Shown in pieces: positions 1 through 5,158 of a DNA stretch of 7,605 nt (positions are counted from its first letter, which is position 1; each line of letters starts with the position of its first letter). This DNA comes from Bacteroidota bacterium (GTDB lineage Bacteria; Bacteroidota; Bacteroidia; Sphingobacteriales; Sphingobacteriaceae): contig JANYAB010000150.1 of assembly GCA_025355225.1 (NCBI GenBank), positions 1 through 7,605 of the forward strand, written 5' to 3'. The notes under the pieces were generated by a model. That model was not told the DNA's origin. It saw only the letters and a list, made by a program, of their open reading frames with translations, and ran no database searches. Both the position numbers and the translations under genes were made by a program.

Positions 1-29
1 ATCCTGGAAACTTTTATGTTTGAACTCAT
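1..29 (-). CDS. 5' end of a leftward gene cut by the window edge (possible mobile-element HTH/zinc-ribbon protein)
   Basis: An ATG at 29-27 on the minus strand opens a frame reading MSSNIKVSR before the window ends. It is preceded by AAGGAT, a fair ribosome binding site. The opening resembles, from memory, the start of small Bacteroidota zinc-ribbon/helix-turn-helix proteins (MSSNIKVxRIC...CG...F) often encoded beside tyrosine integrases. Only nine full codons are visible, so the family call is a guess. The upstream TATATTTG element and GGTACAA repeats at 111-152 fit a regulated gene. It could equally be a chance ATG. Confidence 0.3.
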
Positions 30-110
30 ATCCTTAGTGTATTGCTTTGTTTAAACTTTGTTAAAAGTGTTTAATTTTGTCCAGTAATTTCACCTCTATA
101 TTGGACACAA

Positions 111-150
111 GGTACAAATAGCCTTTTGAGGTACAATTAAGGTACAAATA
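111..150. repeat. Three GGTACAA direct repeats
   Basis: GGTACAAATA occurs at 111-120 and 141-150, and GGTACAATTA at 130-139. On the minus strand these read TATTTGTACC, TAATTGTACC and TATTTGTACC. They lie upstream of the leftward frame starting at 29. Clustered short direct repeats of this kind are typical of repressor operators or of integrase/excisionase arm-type sites. The sequence alone does not decide between the two. Confidence 0.5.
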
Positions 151-152
151 TA
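145..152 (-). promoter_or_regulatory. Candidate Bacteroidota -7 element for the leftward edge gene
   Basis: The minus strand reads TATATTTG, a full match to the Bacteroidota -7 consensus TAnnTTTG. Transcription would start about 5-8 bases further on and give a leader of roughly 110 bases before the ATG at 29. The element overlaps the rightmost GGTACAA repeat, so a protein bound there would block initiation. No clear -33 TTTG was identified. Confidence 0.35.
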
Positions 153-190
153 AACAAAACGAGAGCAAAATTCCAAAAATATTAGCAAAG

Positions 191-232
191 AAAAAATGAC
201 TTAATTTGTTGAAATTAAGCCGTTTAAGTCAT
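191..232 (-). terminator. Probable rho-independent terminator of mnmE
   Basis: Read on the minus strand, downstream of the mnmE stop, this is a hairpin followed by a T-run. The inner stem is CTTAATTT (200-207) with AAATTAAG (212-219) around a four-base loop. An alternative outer stem is ATGACTTAA (196-204) with TTAAGTCAT (224-232). The run of six A at 191-196 becomes TTTTTT in the transcript. The stems are AT-rich, so termination may be weak. The two stems share bases 200-204 and cannot both form. Confidence 0.5.
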
Positions 233-257
233 AAAACTTTGTGGAGATTTGGTGCGA

Positions 258-1622
258 TTATTTACCGATACAAAACTTTGAAAAAATATTATCCAGTAAA
301 TCATCAGTGGTAACAGCCCCGGTAATTTCGCCTAAGTAATGCAGCGCCTGTTTAATATCCATCGCGAGGAAATCGGAGGTTACCTGGTTATCGATCCCAT
401 TTAAAAGCCGTAAAAGGGCCTCTTCCGTTTTTTGCAGCGCTTCCAAATGGCGAATGTTGGTAACCAGCGTTTCGTCGGCACTTAGTTTGTCCTTTACTGC
501 GGCATAGTATACCTTATTCTTTAGCTCGTCGATATGCTGTTTTTCTTTGGCCGAAATAAGGATGGATCTATCGGTATGGGGCAGGGCGACCCTTTCTTCT
601 TCCGTTAGCAAATCTATTTTATTCGCTACCAGCAACATGGTAATATTTGGCCTCTGCAGGTTTACAATATCATTATTAAGTTCTTCGATCGTTATTTTTT
701 CGGCATCAAAAACATAGATCAGCAATGCCGACTGGCTGATCTTTTCCATCGTGCGCTCTACTCCCATCTGCTCGATGGTATCAGTAGCCTCGCGAATGCC
801 TGCTGTGTCGATCAGCCGGAAATTGATGCCATTGATATTCAGCAATTCTTCAATAGTATCGCGCGTGGTACCGGGGATATGACTCACAATGGCCCGCTCC
901 TCGTTTAAGAGTGCATTCAACAAAGTTGATTTACCTGCGTTGGGCCTTCCTGCAATTACGGTGCTTACTCCATTTTTGATAACATTTCCTAATTCAAAAG
1001 ACTCGATCAACCGGCTGATTATTTTAGCAATATCATGGATCAGTTGTTTTAACTGATCGCGGTTAGCAAATTCTACATCTTCTTCCGAAAAGTCCAGCTC
1101 CAGTTCAATCAGCGAAGCGAACGTGATCAGCCGGTCGCGCAAAATTTGTAGTTGTGTGCTGAATCCTCCCCGTAGTTGTTGCATGGCTACTTGCTGTGAC
1201 GCCTTCGAGTCGGATGCGATCAGGTCAGCAACGGCTTCCGCTTGCGATAGATCAAGCTGCCCGTTGAGAAACGCCCTTAAGGTAAATTCCCCCGGCTTGG
1301 CCGAACGCGCTCCATTTTTTATCAGTAATTTTATGATCGACTCAATAATATAATTTGATCCATGGCAGGATATCTCCACCACATTCTCGCGGGTATATGA
1401 TCGTGGCGCAATAAACAGCGAAACCAATACCTCGTCCAATACTAAATCACCCTCAACTATCTGCCCAAAATGAATAGTGTGTGATGCCTCTTTACCTAAG
1501 TCCTTTCCTTTGAAAACGCGGTTAGCTATAGTGATGGCATCGGGTCCCGACAGCCTGATCACACCTATGGCGCCAATCCCTGAAGGGGTTGCAAGGGCAA
1601 CGATAGTTTCTTCGTTATTCAT
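258..1622 (-). CDS. mnmE: tRNA uridine-5-carboxymethylaminomethyl(34) synthesis GTPase MnmE
   Basis: MnmE works with MnmG (GidA, not in the window) in the cytoplasm to install the cmnm5 group on wobble uridine 34 of certain tRNAs. The 454 residues match the usual family length. Residues 1 to about 118 are the formyl-THF-binding N-terminal domain, starting with the typical TIVALATPSGIGAIGVIRLSG. A helical domain is split by a Ras-like G domain with G1 GRPNAGKS (225-232), G2 GTTRDT (251-256), G3 DTAG (272-275) and G4 NKID (334-337). The C-terminus is CIGK (451-454), the conserved catalytic-cysteine tail. All key motifs are intact. The ATG at 1622 gives the standard N-terminus but has no clear Shine-Dalgarno, and a large foldback repeat begins two bases upstream of it. 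A likely terminator lies at 191-232. The 3' end reads TGT ATC GGT AAA TAA, which corresponds to the trmE/thdF segment used by genomic islands such as SGI1. Confidence 0.98.
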   Translation of the reverse strand: MNNEETIVALATPSGIGAIGVIRLSGPDAITIANRVFKGKDLGKEASHTIHFGQIVEGDLVLDEVLVSLFIAPRSYTRENVVEISCHGSNYIIESIIKLLIKNGARSAKPGEFTLRAFLNGQLDLSQAEAVADLIASDSKASQQVAMQQLRGGFSTQLQILRDRLITFASLIELELDFSEEDVEFANRDQLKQLIHDIAKIISRLIESFELGNVIKNGVSTVIAGRPNAGKSTLLNALLNEERAIVSHIPGTTRDTIEELLNINGINFRLIDTAGIREATDTIEQMGVERTMEKISQSALLIYVFDAEKITIEELNNDIVNLQRPNITMLLVANKIDLLTEEERVALPHTDRSILISAKEKQHIDELKNKVYYAAVKDKLSADETLVTNIRHLEALQKTEEALLRLLNGIDNQVTSDFLAMDIKQALHYLGEITGAVTTDDLLDNIFSKFCIGK

Positions 1623-1624
1623 TC

Positions 1625-1714
1625 TTTGTCTGAACCGCTGATTTATTGGATTAAATGATTTCGCTGATTGATCATAATAATCAACTCATCATTGTAATCA
1701 GCAGTTCCGACAAA
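1625..1714. repeat. 90-bp foldback repeat in the mnmE upstream region
   Basis: The left arm TTTGTCTGAACCGCTGATT (1625-1643) pairs with the right arm AATCAGCAGTTCCGACAAA (1696-1714) at 17 of 19 positions. The roughly 52-base centre holds further pairing, for example AATGAT (1654-1659) with ATCATT (1688-1693) and TGATT (1665-1669) with AATCA (1679-1683). The TTGTCTGAAC...GTTCnGACAA ends resemble, from memory, a repeat scattered between genes in Sphingobacteriales. It occupies most of the spacer between the divergent mnmE and TfoX-like genes, so the mnmE message probably begins in or beyond it. Confidence 0.75.
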
Positions 1715-1767
1715 AGTCGCTAATTAAGCCAATCTTTTTATTCAATTAGTGTAAAATATTAAAACCG

Positions 1768-1775
1768 TAAATTTG
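1768..1775 (+). promoter_or_regulatory. Candidate -7 promoter element TAAATTTG
   Basis: TAAATTTG fits the Bacteroidota TAnnTTTG consensus exactly. It ends directly against the first ATG (1776) of the TfoX-like gene. If it is real, transcription would start near 1780-1782, which favours the second ATG at 1782 and a leaderless or near-leaderless message. A clean -33 TTTG is not seen; only a T-rich stretch lies around 1735-1742. Confidence 0.4.
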
Positions 1776-2147
1776 ATGGATATGGCAAATCCTATCCCAT
1801 ACGATTTTGTATTTGATTACCTGCCGACTGGCATAACAGTAAAGAAAATGTTCGGCATGCATTACATTTATTTGGGTAAAAGGATCATGCTGATACTTCG
1901 TAAGCGCGATAATAACCCTGAATTAAACGGGATATGGGTAGCTACCGATAAAGAACATCACGGAAGTTTAAAAAAGGACGCCCCGGAGTTAGGCCCTTTC
2001 GTCCTTGATGGGGATGAGCGGCATGGTAACTGGCTGATGCTTCCTGATGATGCCGAGGATTTTGAAACTGCGGCAATTAAAGTATGTGAATACATAACGC
2101 ATGGTGATCCCAGGATAGGAAGGTTGACTGAAAAAGCGCCCATTTGA
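1776..2147 (+). CDS. Small TfoX N-terminal-domain-like protein
   Basis: This encodes about 123 residues from the ATG at 1776, or 121 from the ATG at 1782. A frame start at 1773 would need TTG and is less likely. The segment VKKMFGMHYIYLGKRIMLIL resembles the TfoX/Sxy N-terminal fold, where a conserved MFG is followed by a strand carrying 'y..gk'. The later GNWLMLPDDAEDFETAAIKVCEYI looks like the Trp-strand-helix end of the related TfoX/YjbR-type domains. The C-terminus has GDPRIGR. There is no signal peptide, membrane helix or catalytic motif. In Gammaproteobacteria Sxy/TfoX acts in competence, but single-domain homologs in Bacteroidota have no known role and none is claimed here. The gene is divergent from mnmE. 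No terminator is evident after the stop. Confidence 0.7.
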   Translation: MDMANPIPYDFVFDYLPTGITVKKMFGMHYIYLGKRIMLILRKRDNNPELNGIWVATDKEHHGSLKKDAPELGPFVLDGDERHGNWLMLPDDAEDFETAAIKVCEYITHGDPRIGRLTEKAPI

Positions 2148-2418
2148 ACACGATTAAAGGATTTATCAGATAGTTTGATTTTTGTTGAATACTGGATTTT
2201 GGGTAGCTTCTCAGTTTAAATTTGTTTTGATTTTATTGTTATTATAAGCATTTCTCTTGCAGAGAAACGTTAGCTTAACCTTATCGAAATGCGAGGCCGA
2301 AAGGACAACTTGCTCTCAGTATCGGTTAAAATTTTGATTTGCTTTCATTCTTTGAACTCCTGATATTTGTTACAACGCCGTATTCATTAGCTGCTTATCT
2401 CACGATAAAACGTAAACA
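2148..2418. other. 271-bp AT-rich spacer without a recognised gene
   Basis: No ORF with coding character or known RNA fold was recognised. The only clear structure is the 7-bp hairpin at 2251-2267. A T-rich tract (2175-2250) precedes it, and a more GC-balanced patch (2285-2330, including GCGAGGCCGAAAGGAC) follows. That patch could belong to an unrecognised leader RNA for the VOC gene, but nothing supports a specific family. Confidence 0.4.
2251..2267. repeat. Perfect 7-bp hairpin with 3-base loop
   Basis: TTTCTCT (2251-2257) and AGAGAAA (2261-2267) are exact reverse complements around TGC. No T-run follows on either strand, so it does not look like an intrinsic terminator. It may be an operator-like palindrome or a leader hairpin upstream of the VOC gene. 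Confidence 0.4.
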
Positions 2419-2808
2419 ATGTCAAAGCTTAACTTCATTTCGCCTTTTTTTATCGTTTCCAATATAAAAGATTCGGTAGCCTTCTACGTAAGTAAACTTG
2501 GATTTGAAGTGCTGCACATGGGCCCCGAAGGTGATATATATTGGGCTATGGTGGGCCGCGGCCCTGTTTCCATCATGCTAAAGGCTATTGCTGATGACAT
2601 AAAACCCATTCCCAATCATACCCGGCATGAATGGGCTGCCTGGGATGCGTACATTTCTACTGAAGAACCCGACGCCTTATTTGAAGAATTCAGTTCAGCC
2701 GGTATAACGTTTCGGCGACCCATCCGGGACGACGGCGATGGGCTGCGCGGATTTGAAGTAACGGATGCTGATGGCTATGTTTTGTTTTTTGGAAGGCCTA
2801 AAGCCTGA
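2419..2808 (+). CDS. VOC-superfamily (glyoxalase/bleomycin-resistance-fold) protein
   Basis: The 129 residues are the usual length for a single VOC domain made of two beta-alpha-beta-beta-beta modules. Module 1 runs from FISPFFIVSNIKDSVAFYVS (about 6-25) through LGFEVLHMG. Module 2 runs from WDAYIST (75-81) through LFEEFSSAGITF to FEVTDADGYVLFFGRP (112-127), whose 'DADGYVLFF' ending is typical. The first-strand metal ligand is not obvious, since Pro9 sits near the expected position, so metal-dependent lyase or dioxygenase activity is uncertain. Ligand binding or small-molecule resistance is equally possible. The start ATG is preceded by A-rich AAACA rather than a Shine-Dalgarno. The nucleoid-associated gene follows 36 bases later and seems to have its own promoter. 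Confidence 0.88.
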   Translation: MSKLNFISPFFIVSNIKDSVAFYVSKLGFEVLHMGPEGDIYWAMVGRGPVSIMLKAIADDIKPIPNHTRHEWAAWDAYISTEEPDALFEEFSSAGITFRRPIRDDGDGLRGFEVTDADGYVLFFGRPKA

Positions 2809-2828
2809 CAAACTATTTAATATTTCCT

Positions 2829-2836
2829 TACTTTCG
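2829..2836 (+). promoter_or_regulatory. Candidate -7 element for the nucleoid-associated gene
   Basis: TACTTTCG matches TAnnTTTG at seven of eight positions and ends eight bases before the ATG at 2845. A short leader of this kind is common in Bacteroidota. The upstream CTGACA at 2806-2811 might act as a -33 region, but spacing and sequence are imperfect. Confidence 0.3.
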
Positions 2837-2844
2837 CTGAAATT

Positions 2845-3903
2845 ATGGTAACTTATTTTGAAGCTTCCCTGGATATCGTCTCTGTCCATCATGTTGGTAA
2901 TCAGTCGCAAAATGAAATGTATGCTTTATCTGACCATCCTGTTGCTTTAAAGGACGAACTGATTGGCCAATTACTTATGCAATATTTTTTAAAACCTTTT
3001 GAAAAAACCAACGAGGTTTATCATTTAATGCATAGCAGCGGCGACTTGAGTCTGAACGAACTTCACCATTTTGCAACCGAGGTTTTTGAGGATAAGGACC
3101 GTTTCCACCAAATGTCTGAACAGGTTGCCAAACATCTTTACAAGGTATCCAATCATCCCAATATTAAACCCGGCGAACTGTATGTGGCGTATTTTAAGCA
3201 GGTGCAGATTGAGGGTAACCCGCTGGATGCTATAGGAATTTTCAAATCGGAAAATAAAGAAACTTATCTGAAAGTTTATCCCGAACAAAGCGGCTTCCAG
3301 GTGGATTACGAGGAGAATGCCATCAATATCAACAAGTTAGATAAAGGTGTGCTGATATTTAATATCGAAAAAGAAAATGGGTATAAAGTGGTGGTGATCG
3401 ATCATACCAGCCGCGGCCAGGAAGCAGCTGCCTATTGGAAGGATGAATTTCTGCAATTGAAGATCCGCAATGACAGTTTTAACCAAACCAACAACGCGTT
3501 AGGTATTTACAAGAACTTTGTTACCAATAAAATAGATGATGAAATTGATTTGAGCAAGGCGGATAAGATAGACCTGCTAAACCGCTCGATGAAGTATTTT
3601 AAAGAGAAAGACACTTTTGATATGGATGAGTTTGCCGACGAGGTAATCGGTAATCCAGAAGCCATTGAATCCTTCAAAAATTATAAAAGCCAGTTTGAAA
3701 CAGAATTTGAAACGCCTATTTCAAATACTTTCGAGATATCATCCAGCGCAGTAAAAAAGCAGCAGCGGGTTTACAAGAGCGTATTAAAGCTGGATAAGAA
3801 CTTCCATATCTATATCCATGGCGATAAAGAATTGATAGAAAAAGGCTTTGATGAAGGCAAATTGATGAATTATTATAAGGTTTACTTTAAAGAAGAGGCT
3901 TAG
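2845..3903 (+). CDS. 37-kDa nucleoid-associated protein (NdpA/YejK family)
   Basis: The 352 residues fit the length of the 37-kDa nucleoid-associated bacterial protein family. Family-like features run the whole length: an N-terminal VHHVGNQSQNE stretch followed by a helical segment (KDELIGQLLMQYFLKPF), the GELYVAYFKQVQIEGNPLDAIGIFKSE strand region (about 112-138), the GVLIFNIEKENGYKVVVID core (about 168-186), and the AAYWKDEFLQLKIRNDSFNQT segment in the second half. E. coli YejK binds the nucleoid. The Bacteroidota proteins are poorly studied, and DNA or nucleoid binding here is inferred from family only. No signal peptide or membrane segment is seen. The gene ends convergently with the DUF5655-like pair after a 48-bp spacer that lacks a hairpin terminator. 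Confidence 0.88.
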   Translation: MVTYFEASLDIVSVHHVGNQSQNEMYALSDHPVALKDELIGQLLMQYFLKPFEKTNEVYHLMHSSGDLSLNELHHFATEVFEDKDRFHQMSEQVAKHLYKVSNHPNIKPGELYVAYFKQVQIEGNPLDAIGIFKSENKETYLKVYPEQSGFQVDYEENAININKLDKGVLIFNIEKENGYKVVVIDHTSRGQEAAAYWKDEFLQLKIRNDSFNQTNNALGIYKNFVTNKIDDEIDLSKADKIDLLNRSMKYFKEKDTFDMDEFADEVIGNPEAIESFKNYKSQFETEFETPISNTFEISSSAVKKQQRVYKSVLKLDKNFHIYIHGDKELIEKGFDEGKLMNYYKVYFKEEA

Positions 3904-3951
3904 TATGATGATTACACCTATTACCGGGGGATTACACTGATAGATTTGACT

Positions 3952-4332
3952 TTATTCAGATTCATCTTTATAGGCCAATCTCATAAATCCCACAACTTCT
4001 TCATTCACATCTTCTTCCTGCAGCATCCTGAAATGATGATTAAACTGCATATCGCCGGGAACCTGTGCAATTTTCTGAAAGCATAAATTGTCGGGATAAG
4101 GCTGTTTGAAAGGGAACACGACATGGATAAAGTTTTTACCTAATTGGGTGATCCAGGCAATGCGTTTATGCGAATTGGCTACACCGATCATGGTTTTGGC
4201 CGGATGCACAGTAATCAAGCCGATTTTCCCGAATTCACTTATAAAATGATCGAACAGCATTAACGTGTGCTCAGATTTTCCTGAAAGAAATTCAGACAAA
4301 TGCTGAGGATCATCGGTGTTGTATTTATTCAT
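3952..4332 (-). CDS. DUF5655-like protein, second of a tandem pair
   Basis: This encodes 126 residues. The core from LMLFDHFISEFGKIG, through the KTMIGVANSHKRIAWI segment and VVFPF, to NHHFRMLQEEDVNEEVVGFMRLAY matches my memory of the DUF5655 domain pattern: a helix, 'G.v...p.Kt.i', strands, 'hHh.r', then 'e.vneev..fm..aY'. The biochemical function is unknown. The domain is reported alone and attached to nuclease-like domains elsewhere; that is general knowledge and is not tested here. There is no signal peptide or membrane segment. Its ATG overlaps the TGA of the upstream paralog as ATGA (4329-4332), so translation is probably coupled. The two copies are about two-thirds identical over some 105 residues by hand count, which means a tandem duplication followed by divergence. 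Confidence 0.75.
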   Translation of the reverse strand: MNKYNTDDPQHLSEFLSGKSEHTLMLFDHFISEFGKIGLITVHPAKTMIGVANSHKRIAWITQLGKNFIHVVFPFKQPYPDNLCFQKIAQVPGDMQFNHHFRMLQEEDVNEEVVGFMRLAYKDESE

Positions 4333-4739
4333 ATTGTGGTTTGCTGTGAATTTGCAGGTGATCCATCATAGACGATTCGCATAAATTTTCTCACCTCTTC
4401 ATTTATATCTTCCGGGTAAAGCATTCTGAAATGATGGTACACCACATTTCTCCCGGGCACCTGCTGTATTCTCTGAAAACAAAGATTATCCTCGTACCGC
4501 CCCTTAAATGGGAATACCACATGAATAAAACGTTTTCCCAATTGGGTAATATAAGCTACCCGTTTACGCGAATTAGCAATACTGATCATTGTTTTGTGCG
4601 GACTAATAGTAACCGGGCCGATCTTTCGCAATTCGGTTATAAAATATTCGAACAGCATTAAAGAATACTCCGATTTTCCGGTTATAAAATGCTGAAGTTC
4701 TATTTCTTCGCCTGGTATATTAGTGTAAGATCGGCTCAT
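4329..4739 (-). CDS. DUF5655-like protein, first of a tandem pair
   Basis: This encodes 136 residues from the ATG at 4739. A longer start at 4760 would add MWDLFSF and reach the edge of the palindromic element. The 4739 start is preferred because it aligns with the N-terminus of the downstream paralog (M...GKSE-SLMLF against M...GKSEHTLMLF). The domain spans about residues 19-126: a GKSEYSLMLFEYFITELRKI helix, KTMISIANSRKRVAYITQLGK, FIHVVFPFK, NLCFQRIQQVPG, YHHFRML and DINEEVRKFMRIVYD. The last dozen residues (SPANSQQTTI) are polar and not shared with the paralog. Function is unknown. The pair lies downstream of a structured repeat element, which may contain or have displaced its promoter. 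Confidence 0.75.
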   Translation of the reverse strand: MSRSYTNIPGEEIELQHFITGKSEYSLMLFEYFITELRKIGPVTISPHKTMISIANSRKRVAYITQLGKRFIHVVFPFKGRYEDNLCFQRIQQVPGRNVVYHHFRMLYPEDINEEVRKFMRIVYDGSPANSQQTTI

Positions 4740-4813
4740 AAATGAAAATAAATCCCACATGATTATGTATTTAGTTCGCCAATAATATAATATTAAGACT
4801 CAAATTTTCATAG

Positions 4814-4833
4814 CCCCGGCCTTCAGGTCGGGG
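4814..4833. repeat. GC-rich hairpin 1 of the MITE-like element
   Basis: CCCCGGCC (4814-4821) pairs with GGTCGGGG (4826-4833) across a TTCA loop; the stem is 8 bp with one G-T pair. The centre carries CTTCAG, related to the CTTTAG/CTAAAG core of the other hairpins. Confidence 0.7.
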
Positions 4834-4853
4834 TTTAAATAACCACTACTACC

Positions 4854-4896
4854 GGCTTTAGCCCCCAACAACAAAGCGATTATTTAGGCTAAAGCC
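4854..4896. repeat. Inverted repeat 2 of the MITE-like element
   Basis: GGCTTTAGCC (4854-4863) and GGCTAAAGCC (4887-4896) are perfect 10-bp reverse complements 23 bases apart. Outer CTACT (4846-4850) and AGTAG (4901-4905) can extend the pairing past a small internal loop. Each arm holds the CTTTAG/CTAAAG core. Confidence 0.7.
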
Positions 4897-4918
4897 AAAA
4901 AGTAGAATAGTCTTTATC

Positions 4919-4939
4919 CCCCGCGCTAAAGCGGTGGGG
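4919..4939. repeat. GC-rich hairpin 3 of the MITE-like element
   Basis: CCCCGCGC (4919-4926) pairs with GCGGTGGGG (4931-4939) around a TAAA loop, with one bulged G and one G-T pair. It roughly mirrors hairpin 1 in reverse orientation and includes CTAAAG at 4926-4931. Confidence 0.65.
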
Positions 4940-4953
4940 CATTGAATTGCGAA

Positions 4954-5118
4954 CTAAATACACAATCCAAAAATCTCATTTAAATCTTGTTCAATATCTT
5001 TCCAATCCTTAGCAGTAGCTTTTCCCTCGATATAATCCTGCATAGTTTTAACCAAATCTTTTATTTCAGCATCTGAAAATGAATATTCCTTACGCTCAAG
5101 TTCAATCTTGGTTGTCAT
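4954..5118 (-). CDS. Small acidic protein of unknown function (54 aa)
   Basis: The minus-strand frame from the ATG at 5118 reads MTTKIELERKEYSFSDAEIK and continues DLVKTMQDYIEGKATAKDWK to the end DIEQDLNEIFGLCI. It is charged, mostly helical in character and shows no signal peptide or membrane helix. Codon use looks like real coding sequence. I do not recognise the family; small size and helical, acidic composition would suit an antitoxin-like or partner protein, but no toxin gene adjoins it. Its TAG stop (4956-4954) lies inside the right terminal repeat of the 207-bp element, so the last codons may come from the insertion and the original protein may have been longer. It starts 40 bases after the TIGR02757 stop and could be in the same transcript. 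Confidence 0.6.
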   Translation of the reverse strand: MTTKIELERKEYSFSDAEIKDLVKTMQDYIEGKATAKDWKDIEQDLNEIFGLCI

Positions 5119-5158
5119 ACTTAAAGATTTTAAAGTTGAATAAATTTAAATATTTTTT

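Larger units (their letters stand above)
4761..4967. mobile_element. 207-bp MITE-like element with 19-bp terminal inverted repeats
   Basis: The left end GATTATGTATTTAGTTCGC (4761-4779) and right end GCGAACTAAATACACAATC (4949-4967) are reverse complements at 18 of 19 positions. Inside lie three hairpin units: 4814-4833, the arm pair 4854-4863/4887-4896, and 4919-4939. No transposase is encoded, so if mobile it depends on an enzyme elsewhere. Candidates are an IS or a REP-associated tyrosine transposase; this is inference. No target-site duplication is obvious. The element separates the 54-residue ORF from the DUF5655 pair, supplies that ORF's stop codon, and abuts the ATG at 4760. It covers most of the gene-free stretch from 4740 to 4953. 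Confidence 0.65.

Noticed and set aside
1123..1353. Plus-strand ORF of 76 codons inside mnmE
   Set aside because: It is antisense to a fully conserved MnmE reading frame and its Cys/Ser/Arg-rich translation has no protein character.
2285..2330. Riboswitch or structured leader before the VOC gene
   Set aside because: The patch GCGAGGCCGAAAGGAC looked structured, but I could not match it to any known riboswitch core or draw a convincing fold by hand.
3904..3951. Bidirectional terminator between the convergent genes
   Set aside because: The spacer holds only a direct repeat (GATTACAC at 3910-3917 and 3930-3937) and no inverted repeat with a T-run.
4431..4661. Plus-strand ORF of 76 codons across the DUF5655-like gene
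   Set aside because: It is a shadow of the minus-strand gene, whose frame is supported by its paralog.
4814..4939. CRISPR array
   Set aside because: The repeated units are hairpins of different sequence and spacing, not identical direct repeats with regular unique spacers.
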